Assembly (NCBI GenBank): GCA_035531755.1
Contig: DATKSK010000049.1
Location: forward strand, 41,222 to 105,221
Direction: 5' to 3'
DNA length: 64,000 bases
Source of the DNA: Acidimicrobiales bacterium
Lineage (GTDB): Bacteria; Actinomycetota; Acidimicrobiia; Acidimicrobiales; UBA8190
A program made the position numbers and the translations under genes. The notes under the pieces were generated by a model that did not search any database, was not told where the DNA came from, and saw nothing but the letters and a program-made list of their open reading frames with translations. Below are positions 56,937 to 64,000 of this stretch, in pieces (position 1 is the stretch's first letter; each line of letters opens with the position of its first letter).

Positions 56937-58121
56937 TTACGGGAGGGCGTTCTCCCTGGCCACGGACCCGAACCACGCCGCGCTGGGCTTGGGACGGCGT
57001 TCGAAGGTCACCGGGTCCACCTCCACGAGCCCGAACCGCGGGACGTAGCCGAGCACCCACTCGAAGTTGTCCATGAGGCTCCAGTAGAAGTACCCGCGGA
57101 CGTCGATGCCGTCGGCCAGGCACAGCTGCACGGCGGCGAGAGCCTCGGTCACGAAGGCCACCCGCTCGGTGTCGGCGTCGGCCGAGATCCCGTTCTCGGT
57201 CACCACGACGGGGGTGCCGCCGGTCACCTCCCAGGCGCGCCGCACGGTGGCCTCCACCGCCTGGGGCCAGTACTCGTAGCCCATCTGGGTGACGGGCACG
57301 CCCCGCTCGGGGGGAAGGACCCCGTCGGGCCCGACCCGCATCCGGGTGTAGCACTGCACCCCGACGAAGTCGTCACCGGAGGTGGCGTGCAGGTACAGGT
57401 CCTCGTTGTCCCGCCGCATCCGGTCACGGCGCTCCTCGCCGCCCGGCACGGCCTGGTAGTCCGTCATCGACAGGGTGAGGCCGACCGGGAAGTCGCCCGG
57501 CGCCGAGCGCAGGGCCTCCACCGCACCCCGGTGCGCCCGGCACAACGCCTCGTTGACGAGCCGGCGGCGCCCCGCGTCGCGCACCCCGGGCGGGAACACC
57601 TCGTGGAGGTAGCCCATCTCGGCCACGATGTTGGGCTCGTTCAGCGTGCACGCCCAGCCCACGAGGTCACCGAGGTGGGCGCCGGCGCGCTCGCAGAAGC
57701 GGGCGAAGCGCTCCGGGGCCTCGGACCACTCCCATCCGCCGCGCGCCGCCAGCCAGCGCGGAATCGTGAAGTGGTTGAAGGTCACGACGGGTGCGATGCC
57801 GAGCTCGTGGCAGCTCGCGCAGTGGCGGCGGTAGTGGTCGAGTGCGGCGCGGGACCACTCCCCGTCCTCGGGCTCGATCCGGCTCCACTCGAGCGAGAAG
57901 CGGTAGGCGTTCAGGCCCAGCGACGCCACCAACGCGATGTCCTCGGGCCACCGGTGCCACGAGTCGCAGGCATCGCCGCTGGACTCGACGCACGGCGTCC
58001 CCTCGGCGTGCTCGAAGGCCCACCAGTCGTTGTTGACGTTGCCGCCCTCGATCTGGTGGGCGGCGGTGGCTGTCCCCCACACGAAGCCCGGGGGGAAGGC
58101 GGTCGGCGGCACGGGGGACAC
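56937..58121 (-). CDS. Glycoside hydrolase family 1 (beta-glucosidase-like)
   Basis: A 394-residue (beta/alpha)8 retaining glycosidase. The acid/base glutamate is in CTLNEPNIVAEMGY and the nucleophile in VVVTENGISADADTERV. It has the N-terminal signature FPPGFVWGTATAAHQIEGG and the WSLMDNFEWVLGY aglycone region. The length is shorter than the usual 440-470. Substrate (beta-glucoside or beta-galactoside) cannot be decided. No signal peptide, so cytosolic. The GTG at 58121 was used, with another GTG three codons later; tesB starts divergently 30 bases away. Confidence 0.9.
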   Translation of the reverse strand: MSPVPPTAFPPGFVWGTATAAHQIEGGNVNNDWWAFEHAEGTPCVESSGDACDSWHRWPEDIALVASLGLNAYRFSLEWSRIEPEDGEWSRAALDHYRRHCASCHELGIAPVVTFNHFTIPRWLAARGGWEWSEAPERFARFCERAGAHLGDLVGWACTLNEPNIVAEMGYLHEVFPPGVRDAGRRRLVNEALCRAHRGAVEALRSAPGDFPVGLTLSMTDYQAVPGGEERRDRMRRDNEDLYLHATSGDDFVGVQCYTRMRVGPDGVLPPERGVPVTQMGYEYWPQAVEATVRRAWEVTGGTPVVVTENGISADADTERVAFVTEALAAVQLCLADGIDVRGYFYWSLMDNFEWVLGYVPRFGLVEVDPVTFERRPKPSAAWFGSVARENALP

Positions 58122-58151
58122 CGTAGCTGCGGCGCCTGCCAGGATGTGGGT

Positions 58152-59012
58152 GTGAGCGACGCGCTGGACTTCCTGGTGAAGCTTCTCGACATCGAGCCCA
58201 TCGAGGTCAACATCTTCCGCGGGGTGAGCCCCGACGAGCACCGCCAGCGGGTGTTCGGGGGCCAGGTGGCGGCCCAGGCCCTGATGGCGGCCGGGCGCAC
58301 CGTGGAACGCGGCCGGGCGCACTCGCTCCACGCCTACTTCCTGCGCCCCGGCGATCCGAACGTGCCCATCCTCTACGAGGTCGACCGGATCCGCGACGGG
58401 CGCTCGTTCACCACCCGCCGCGTGGTCGCCATCCAGCACGGGCACGCCATCTTCAACCTGGCGGCCTCGTTCCACGTGCAGGAGGAGGGCCCTCTCGTCC
58501 ACCAGGTGCCCATGCCGGAGGTGCCGGCGCCGGAGACGCTGCCCACGCTGCACGACCGCCTGGAGCCGTTCCGCGACCAGCTCGCCGACTGGTTCGCCCG
58601 GCCCCACCCCATCGACCAGCGGCACACGGGCGAGCTGCCCTGGATGCAGCACGAGGCGCACGACCCGGTCCAGCGGGTATGGATCAAGGCCGACGGGACG
58701 CTCCCCGACGACCCCCTGCTGCACTCGTGCGTGGCCGCCTACGCCTCGGACATGTCGCTGTTCGACACCATGCTCGCCCCCCACGACGTGCGCTGGGACG
58801 ACGCCGAGTTCATGGGCGCCAGCCTCGACCACTGCATGTGGTTCCACCGGCCCTTCCGGGCCGACGAGTGGCTCCTCTACGACATGGACAGCCCGAGCGC
58901 CTACGGGGCGCGGGGGCTCGCCCGGGGATTCTTCTTCACCGGCGACGGCACCCTCGTGGTCTCCATGGTCCAGGAGGGGCTGATGCGCCTGGTGCCGAAG
59001 CCCTCGCCCTGA
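58152..59012 (+). CDS. tesB: Acyl-CoA thioesterase II
   Basis: Hydrolyses acyl-CoA to free fatty acid and CoA. The 286-residue protein is a double hotdog fold. It has LDIEPIEVNIFRG, RVFGGQVAAQALMAAGRTVE, HSLHAYFLRPGDPNVPILYE and the C-terminal ASLDHCMWFHRPFRADEWLL. The catalytic residues in the C-terminal half (LDHCMWFHR region with its aspartate) are in place. The GTG at 58152 has AGGA seven bases upstream. It is divergent from the glycosidase gene. Confidence 0.94.
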   Translation: MSDALDFLVKLLDIEPIEVNIFRGVSPDEHRQRVFGGQVAAQALMAAGRTVERGRAHSLHAYFLRPGDPNVPILYEVDRIRDGRSFTTRRVVAIQHGHAIFNLAASFHVQEEGPLVHQVPMPEVPAPETLPTLHDRLEPFRDQLADWFARPHPIDQRHTGELPWMQHEAHDPVQRVWIKADGTLPDDPLLHSCVAAYASDMSLFDTMLAPHDVRWDDAEFMGASLDHCMWFHRPFRADEWLLYDMDSPSAYGARGLARGFFFTGDGTLVVSMVQEGLMRLVPKPSP

Positions 59013-59053
59013 CGGGCGGCGGGCCGCGGAGTTCGGGAGCCTGCGGGCCGGCC

Positions 59054-59087
59054 GGACGTGACGAGCCGGCGGACGCGACGAGCCGGC
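59054..59087. repeat. 17-bp tandem repeat between tesB and gltA
   Basis: Two copies of a 17-bp unit (59054-59070, 59071-59087) with one mismatch, in the 78-base gap between the convergent tesB and citrate synthase genes, three bases from the gltA stop. It may act as a terminator region, since the unit contains self-complementary GCCGGC. Confidence 0.7.
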
Positions 59088-59090
59088 GGG

Positions 59091-60362
59091 TCAGCGCTCG
59101 GCGATGGGGGTGTAGCGGCGCGGCGCGGCCCCGATGTAGAGCTGGCGGGGGCGGGCGATCTTGGAGTCCTGGTCGAGCAGCTCCTGCCAGTGCGCCAGCC
59201 AGCCGGCGGTGCGGGGGATGGCGAACAGCACCGGGAACATCTCGAGCGGAAAGCCCATGGCCTGGTAGATCAGGCCGGAGTAGAAGTCGACGTTGGGGTA
59301 GAGCCGGCGGGAGGTGAAGTACTCGTCGGAGAGGGCGATCTCCTCGAGCTTCAGCGCGATGTCGAGCAGCGGGTTCTTGCCGGTGATCTCGAACACCTCG
59401 TCGGCGGTGCGCTTGATGATCTTCGCCCGGGGGTCGTAGTTCTTGTAGACGCGGTGGCCGAAGCCCTGCAGCCGCCCGCCTGCGCCCTGCTTCACCGACT
59501 CGATGAAGGCCGGCACGTTCTCGATCGACCCGATCTCGGTGAGCATGCGGATGACCATCTCGTTGGCGCCGCCGTGGCGCGGCCCGTAGAGCGCGGCGCA
59601 GGCCGCCGCGCAACACGAGTAGGGGTCGGCGTGCGCCGAGCCGACCACCCGCATGGCCGTGGTGGAGCAGTTCTGCTCGTGGTCGGCGTGGAGGATGAAC
59701 AGGATGTCGAGCGCCCGTGCCAGGGTCGGGTTGGTGTCGAAGCGGGGCTCGGCGACCTTCCACATCATCGACAGGAAGTTCCCGGCGAAGTCCAGGGAGT
59801 TGTCGGGGTAGACGAAGGGCATCCCGACGGAGAAGCGGTGGGCGGCGGCGGCCAGGGTGGGCATCTTGGCGATCAAGCGGATCACCTGGCGCCGGCGCGA
59901 CTCGGGGTCGAAGATGTTCTTGGCGTCGAGATAGAAGGTCGACAGCGCGGCCACCGCGGACACGAGCATCCCCATGGGGTGGGCGTCGTAGTGGAAGCCC
60001 TCCAGGAACCGCTTCCGTACGTTCTCGTGGATGTACGTGTGGTACGTGATCTCGTGGCGCCACCCGTCGAACTCGGCGGCCGTCGGCAGCTCCCCGTGGA
60101 GGAGCAGGTACGCCACCTCGAGGTAGTTGGAGCTCTCGGCGAGATCCTCGATGGGATAGCCCCGGTACCGCAGGATCCCGGCGTCGCCGTCCACGAACGA
60201 CACCGAGCTCTCACAGGCGGCGGTGGCGACGAAGCCCGGGTCGAAGAACCAGATCCCCGGCAGGAGCTTGCCCCACTCGCTCGCCTCCACACCGCCGTTG
60301 CGGATGGGGATCTCGAGCTGGTTGCCCGTCCGGTTGTCGATGATGGTGATGCTCTCGGCCAC
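59091..60362 (-). CDS. gltA: Citrate synthase
   Basis: Condenses oxaloacetate and acetyl-CoA, entry to the TCA cycle. The 423-residue protein is of the bacterial type II form, with an N-terminal beta domain (ITIIDNRTGNQLEIPIRNGG). Catalytic residues are seen in FILHADHEQNCST, GFGHRVYKNYDPRA and PNVDFYSGLIYQAMGFP. The start is GTG with AGGAGGG about 10 bases upstream. It is a single gene with no TCA neighbours in this window. Confidence 0.97.
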   Translation of the reverse strand: MAESITIIDNRTGNQLEIPIRNGGVEASEWGKLLPGIWFFDPGFVATAACESSVSFVDGDAGILRYRGYPIEDLAESSNYLEVAYLLLHGELPTAAEFDGWRHEITYHTYIHENVRKRFLEGFHYDAHPMGMLVSAVAALSTFYLDAKNIFDPESRRRQVIRLIAKMPTLAAAAHRFSVGMPFVYPDNSLDFAGNFLSMMWKVAEPRFDTNPTLARALDILFILHADHEQNCSTTAMRVVGSAHADPYSCCAAACAALYGPRHGGANEMVIRMLTEIGSIENVPAFIESVKQGAGGRLQGFGHRVYKNYDPRAKIIKRTADEVFEITGKNPLLDIALKLEEIALSDEYFTSRRLYPNVDFYSGLIYQAMGFPLEMFPVLFAIPRTAGWLAHWQELLDQDSKIARPRQLYIGAAPRRYTPIAER

Positions 60363-60395
60363 GCGGCTCGGACCCTCCTGTGACGTCCCGCCGCG

Positions 60396-60425
60396 ATCCT
60401 ATGGCGCGACCGAGGCGCCGGTCAC
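60396..60425 (-). promoter_or_regulatory. Promoter candidate for gltA
   Basis: On the minus strand GTGACC (60425-60420), 18 bases, TAGGAT (60401-60396). Leader about 25 bases, containing the AGGAGGG ribosome-binding site. Confidence 0.35.
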
Positions 60426-60524
60426 CCCGGCACCCCGGCCGCGAGGGGGGGCAGCCCCCGGGTGGGGCGGCCGGGGAGGGGTGTGCACACGCCGGGGCGG
60501 TGCACCCGCGGCGCAGGACGGCCG

Positions 60525-60572
60525 GCTCGGCTATCCGGTGCCCACCTTGCTCGGCTATCCGGTGCCCACCTT
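60525..60572. repeat. 24-bp tandem duplication around a stop codon
   Basis: Two perfect 24-bp copies (60525-60548, 60549-60572). Read on the minus strand in the frame of the Ig-like gene, each copy encodes K-V-G-T-G-stop-P-S. The copy reached first holds the true stop; the second repeats the stop downstream in frame. Confidence 0.9.
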
Positions 60573-61898
60573 GAGCGTGATGGCCGGTGCCGTGGACCCG
60601 GCGAAGTGCGCGTCCCCGGAGTAGGCGGCGCTGATCGCCCGCGTCGAGGAGGCGGGGTAGGACGTCGTGCACGTGGCCGTGCCGGCGTGCAGGGGCTGGG
60701 CCGCGCACGCTGGGACGGTCGTGCCGTCGTCCTGGAACGCGACGGTCCCCGACAGCGTCCCGGCGCCCGACAGCGACGTCGTCACCTGCGCGCTGAAGGT
60801 GACAGGACGCCCCGGGGAGGCGCGCACCGGCGAGGCCGTGACGACGGTCGCCGTGCTCGCCGCCTGCACCTGCACCGCCACGGTGCCCGACGCGATGGGC
60901 CCCGGGCCCGTCGACCGCGGGGACTCGGCCGTGACCTGGAGCGAGTACGAGGAGCCCGGCCGCACGGCGAAGACCGGCAGCGTCAGCGTGGTCGACCCCC
61001 CGGCGACGAGGTCGAGGGACCGCTGTCCCGGCACCGGGCTCGACGGCCCTCCCTGGAGCTGGGCCACGCCGCCCACCTCGACACCGTCCTCGTCCACGTT
61101 GCCCTGGTCGGCCACGACGACGCGGACGACGAGCGTGGTCGTCGGGGGCAGGACGCCCACCGTGGCGCCCGCCACCGCCGGCGGGTCGGTGACGATGGCG
61201 ACGATGTCGAGCCGGTGCACGGGCGCGAACGACCGCAGGCCCATGACCCCCGCCACCAGTCGCGCCGACGCCGGCTCGTCGAGGTATCCGGGCCCCGGCA
61301 GCCATGACGACGCCGGGAGCACCGCGGACCCCGCGGCGTGCCGCATCCCCCGCCGGCACGCCCCCCACGACGCATCGGCGGACACCAGGGCGGCGCCCGC
61401 GGACGTGACGGCGGCCGTGGCCGCGGGCTCGTCGACCCTCCCCAGCCCCGTGCGCCCGCCGAGGACCCCTTCGAGCGCGCTGCGCAACGACGAGGCCGCC
61501 GTCGCCCGCAGGCTCAGGGAGTGGAGGCAGTCACGAGCCGACGCCGACGCCGGCTCGGGCGGGGTGATGGCGCCGAGCTGGCGGCGCTCCGCCGCGGTGT
61601 CGGACGCCAGCTGGTCGAGCGCGGCGAACAGCGCCACGCGGTCGAGCGTCGTGGCGGTGGCGAACAGGGACCGCATCGACGCCCCCGACGCGTCCGACCG
61701 CGCCACGACGGGCCCGGCCAGTGCGGCGTACCCGCGGTTGACCGTGCGCCGGTACGAGCCCGAGGCCGGGCCGATCTGCGCCACGGCGCTCACCAGCAGC
61801 ACGACGACGACGGTGGCCAGTGCCAAGGGGACCGCCAGGCGAGCCAGCCGCCGCGCCCGCGCCCGGCGCCGCCCGAGCCGACGTCGCTCCCCGACCAT
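60555..61898 (-). CDS. Membrane-anchored protein with Ig-like C-terminal domain, function unknown
   Basis: Not a recognised family as a whole. The 447-residue protein has an Arg-rich cytoplasmic start, a membrane helix (VPLALATVVVVLLVSAVAQI, ~residues 23-42), an Ala/Ser-rich helical region (~50-200) with a few cysteines, a middle beta-rich domain (~220-345) and a C-terminal bacterial Ig-like (Big_3 type) domain (ATVVTASPVRASPGRPVTFS to SAAYSGDAHFAGS). This points to a surface-exposed protein. The ATG at 61898 with a TAGGGT box 7 bases upstream was chosen over an earlier in-frame start. It is divergent from the LCP gene, 190 bases away. Confidence 0.75.
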   Translation of the reverse strand: MVGERRRLGRRRARARRLARLAVPLALATVVVVLLVSAVAQIGPASGSYRRTVNRGYAALAGPVVARSDASGASMRSLFATATTLDRVALFAALDQLASDTAAERRQLGAITPPEPASASARDCLHSLSLRATAASSLRSALEGVLGGRTGLGRVDEPAATAAVTSAGAALVSADASWGACRRGMRHAAGSAVLPASSWLPGPGYLDEPASARLVAGVMGLRSFAPVHRLDIVAIVTDPPAVAGATVGVLPPTTTLVVRVVVADQGNVDEDGVEVGGVAQLQGGPSSPVPGQRSLDLVAGGSTTLTLPVFAVRPGSSYSLQVTAESPRSTGPGPIASGTVAVQVQAASTATVVTASPVRASPGRPVTFSAQVTTSLSGAGTLSGTVAFQDDGTTVPACAAQPLHAGTATCTTSYPASSTRAISAAYSGDAHFAGSTAPAITLKVGTG

Positions 61899-61905
61899 CC
61901 AGTCG

Positions 61906-61911
61906 ACCCTA
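61906..61911 (-). promoter_or_regulatory. -10 box for the Ig-like gene (leaderless)
   Basis: TAGGGT on the minus strand ends seven bases before the ATG at 61898. It fits TANNNT, but is the weakest hexamer of the set. Confidence 0.4.
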
Positions 61912-62073
61912 CTGGCCGCGCCGTCCACCCGACCTGGGGCGCGACCACCGGCCGTCGCCACGGCGGGCGCCGGACGGCGGTGCCGGGCGGCCGCCGGACG
62001 GCGGTGCCGGGCGGGCGGGCGGGCGGGCGAACGGGACGGGATGGGATGACGAAACCAGCTGCACCCGCGCCGC

Positions 62074-62079
62074 TACACT
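62074..62079 (+). promoter_or_regulatory. -10 box for the LCP gene (leaderless)
   Basis: TACACT ends eight bases before the GTG at 62088. It falls inside the longer reading frame that an upstream ATG at 62046 would give, which argues against that start. Confidence 0.5.
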
Positions 62080-62087
62080 CGCCGCCC

Positions 62088-63665
62088 GTGCCCGACAGCA
62101 CCCCCCCGGCACCGCCGTCCGTGCTCGGACGCGCCGACATCCGCAAGAAGAACCTCAAGAGGCTGACCCGGCGCCTTCGCCTCGCCGGCGTCATCACCCT
62201 CGCCGTGGTGCTGGTCGTCGTGGCATCCGCCTTCGGCTACTACGAGTACCGCAACCACCAGATCTCGCACGTCACCGTGGGTGGCCTCCAGGCGCAGCCG
62301 CCCTCGGGGGTGGAGAACATCGTCCTCGTGGGGTCGACGTCGCGCTGCGCCCTCAAGCAGCAGAACCCGGTGTTCGGCTTGTGCTCGCAGGGCGTCACCG
62401 GCGTGAACAGCGACGTGGTCATGATCCTCCACCTCGACCCCGCCAGGAAGACCGCCGCCATCCTGTCGATCCCCCGCGACCTGTTCGTCCCGAACGCGCG
62501 CTCCACGGGGGCCAACAAGATCGACGCCGCGCTGGTACAGGGCCCCCAGCAGCTGGTCAAGGCCATCCAGAACGATTTCGGGATCCCGATCCACCACTAC
62601 GTGGAGCTGAACTTCGACAGCTTCCAGGGTGTCGTCAACGCGCTCGGCGGGATCAACATGTACTTCCCGGAGCCGGTCTACGACGCGTACTCGCAGCTCA
62701 ACGTGCCGACGGTGGGTTGCCGCCATCTCAACGGGTTCCAGGCACTGGCGGTGGTCCGGGCCCGCCACCTCCAGTACAAGGGGCCGGGCGTGAAGAGCAG
62801 CAACCCCCGCACCTGGCCCCAGGACCCCGAGAGCGACCTCAGCCGCATCCGGCGCGACCACGAGTTCCTGCGCGTGCTCGGGGCCGCGGTGTCAAAGCGC
62901 GGACTCGGCAACCCGATCACCGACAACAGCCTCCTCGGGGCGGTGGCTCCCCAGCTGCAGGTGGACACGAGCTTCTCGCTCCCCTCGATGTTCGGGCTCG
63001 TGCTCGCCTTCCACGCCGTCAACCCGGCCACCGCCCCCCAGCGCACGCTCCCGGTCATCGTGTCGTCGAGCCTGCACTACTACTACGAGGGGTACGACTA
63101 CGGGAACGTGGAGATGACCAGCCAGCCCGACGACACCCAGGCCATCGACGCCTTCCTCGGGCTGTCGGCGTCGAAGGACACCATGACGGGCAAGCCCCTC
63201 CCGGCGCCGGGCTCGTTCACGGTGTCGGTGCTCAACGGCACGGGTCGATCGGGGCAGGCCGGGCAGACGGCGTCGGCGCTGCAGGCGCTCGGGTTCAGCG
63301 TGATCGGGGCGGGCGACGCCCCGACGAGCAGCTCGGTCTCCGAGACGATCGTCTTCTACTCCTCGCCGAGCCACCTCGCCGCCGCCGAGCGCGTCCTGCA
63401 CTCGCTGTCCGGCGCGGCCACCCTGGGACAGGGGCCGACGGCGAACGGCGCCGACGTCACGGTGGTGACCGGCTCGGACTTCTCGGTGAACGCTCCGACG
63501 TCCCCCTCGGTGGGCGGGACGTCGGGGACCTCGTCCTCGTCCTCCGCCGCGAGCTCGTCCTCGGGCACGTCGACGGGCTCGCTGGCGGCGCCCACCCCGC
63601 CGACCCAACCGCTGGCCCCGTTCGACCCCCGCTCCTGCACCGCGTCGGGCGGCGAGGGCGCCTGA
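62088..63665 (+). CDS. LytR-CpsA-Psr (LCP) family cell-wall ligase
   Basis: Attaches lipid-linked glycopolymers such as arabinogalactan or teichoic acid to peptidoglycan. The 525-residue protein has a cytoplasmic start, one membrane helix (LAGVITLAVVLVVVASAFGY), the LCP domain with NSDVVMILHLDPARKTAAIL, the phosphate-binding arginine in SIPRDLFVP and DFGIPIHHYVELNFDSFQGV, then a LytR_C domain (FTVSVLNGTGRSGQAGQTAS) and a Ser/Thr/Gly-rich tail. The GTG at 62088 was chosen over an ATG at 62046: the 14 codons between have many A/T third bases, unlike the gene, and hold the -10 box. Confidence 0.9.
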   Translation: MPDSTPPAPPSVLGRADIRKKNLKRLTRRLRLAGVITLAVVLVVVASAFGYYEYRNHQISHVTVGGLQAQPPSGVENIVLVGSTSRCALKQQNPVFGLCSQGVTGVNSDVVMILHLDPARKTAAILSIPRDLFVPNARSTGANKIDAALVQGPQQLVKAIQNDFGIPIHHYVELNFDSFQGVVNALGGINMYFPEPVYDAYSQLNVPTVGCRHLNGFQALAVVRARHLQYKGPGVKSSNPRTWPQDPESDLSRIRRDHEFLRVLGAAVSKRGLGNPITDNSLLGAVAPQLQVDTSFSLPSMFGLVLAFHAVNPATAPQRTLPVIVSSSLHYYYEGYDYGNVEMTSQPDDTQAIDAFLGLSASKDTMTGKPLPAPGSFTVSVLNGTGRSGQAGQTASALQALGFSVIGAGDAPTSSSVSETIVFYSSPSHLAAAERVLHSLSGAATLGQGPTANGADVTVVTGSDFSVNAPTSPSVGGTSGTSSSSSAASSSSGTSTGSLAAPTPPTQPLAPFDPRSCTASGGEGA

Positions 63666-63733
63666 CCGGCGGTCAGGCCCCGGTCAACCCACCCCTCGGG
63701 CCGAGTCAGACCGGTCGATCAGCCCGGTGCCGT

Positions 63734-64000
63734 TCAGCCCGGCGTCAGCCCGACCGACGTCGTCAGCCGGCTGGCCGTCTTGCGCCACTGCACCGTGGGG
63801 GCGATGGCGGCGGGGTCGACCCGGCCCCGGTGCCGGTCGACGACTGCCAGCAGCGAGCGGATGGTGGCCGGCTCGAGCAGGTGGGGCACGAGCCCCAGGT
63901 CGAGGAGCTTGGTGTGGGCGGCGCGGTAGTAGTGCTCCTCCTTCTCCACCCGGGGGTCCTCCACGTGCTCGATGCGCACCTCGCCGGGGTAGGCCTCGGC
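63734..64000 (-). CDS. sqdB: UDP-sulfoquinovose synthase, C-terminal part (cut by window edge)
   Basis: Only the last 88 codons are in the window. The sequence VEDPRVEKEEHYYRAAHTKL followed by LDLGLVPHLLEPATIRSLLA and DRHRGRVDPAAIAPTVQW closely resembles the C-terminal end of SQD1/SqdB. That enzyme is an extended short-chain dehydrogenase that makes UDP-sulfoquinovose from UDP-glucose and sulfite, for the sulfolipid SQDG or other sulfoquinovose glycans. The catalytic and NAD-binding parts lie outside the window, so activity cannot be judged. It is convergent with the LCP gene. Confidence 0.82.
   Translation of the reverse strand, partial: AEAYPGEVRIEHVEDPRVEKEEHYYRAAHTKLLDLGLVPHLLEPATIRSLLAVVDRHRGRVDPAAIAPTVQWRKTASRLTTSVGLTPG

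Noticed and set aside
62046..62087. ATG at 62046 as start of the LCP gene
   Set aside because: The 14 codons have many A/T third bases, unlike the gene body, and include the TACACT box; no ribosome-binding site precedes it. It remains possible.

Overview
The window is very GC-rich. Third codon positions are nearly all G or C, GTG starts are common, and reading frames often overlap as GTGA or ATGA. Gene content and order fit an actinobacterium, most likely from the Acidimicrobiia lineage. Supporting points are a CBS-less GuaB3 next to guaA, a zinc-type S14, an MptB-like polyprenol-phosphomannose mannosyltransferase, a LytR-CpsA-Psr protein and a perfect CIRCE element in front of groESL. The lineage is inferred; no 16S rRNA gene is present.

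Layout. Almost everything from position 1 to 53,032 is read on the minus strand, towards coordinate 1. In the direction of transcription it starts with tRNA-Thr, tRNA-Met, rpmG, tRNA-Trp, secE, nusG, rplK, rplA, rplJ, rplL, rpoB and rpoC. Then come the str genes (rpsL, rpsG, fusA, tuf), the S10 genes (rpsJ to rpsQ), the spc genes (rplN to secY, adk, map, infA, rpmJ) and the alpha genes (rpsM, rpsK, rpsD, rpoA, rplQ, truA). After these come rplM-rpsI, glmM, glmS, acpS, nnr, alr and an alpha/beta hydrolase, then udg-tsaE-tsaB-rimI-tsaD, groS-groL, a CoA-type Nudix hydrolase, guaB3 and guaA. A gene of unknown type runs off the left edge. This is one continuous block for translation, transcription, protein export, t6A tRNA modification, amino-sugar and D-alanine supply, and folding.

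From 53,100 to the right edge gene directions are mixed and the genes serve the envelope and metabolism: a GNAT acetyltransferase, an MptB-like mannosyltransferase, tRNA-Tyr, YajQ, a GtrA-like membrane protein, a GH1 glycosidase, acyl-CoA thioesterase II, citrate synthase, a membrane-anchored Ig-like protein of unknown role, an LCP cell-wall ligase and the C-terminal end of a UDP-sulfoquinovose synthase.

No mobile element, CRISPR array, phage gene or obviously foreign segment was seen. The most interesting signals lie on top of housekeeping genes. (1) At least eight genes carry a TANNNT hexamer 6-8 bases before their start codon and have no Shine-Dalgarno sequence, as expected of leaderless transcripts. 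(2) Several core proteins (L4, L22, S3, L29, L30, L10, NusG) carry long low-complexity Ala/Asp/Glu/Thr tails, some built from DNA tandem repeats. (3) infA appears to start at CTG. (4) Promoter candidates sharing a TTGCCC -35 box precede rpsL, rplM and the mannosyltransferase gene.
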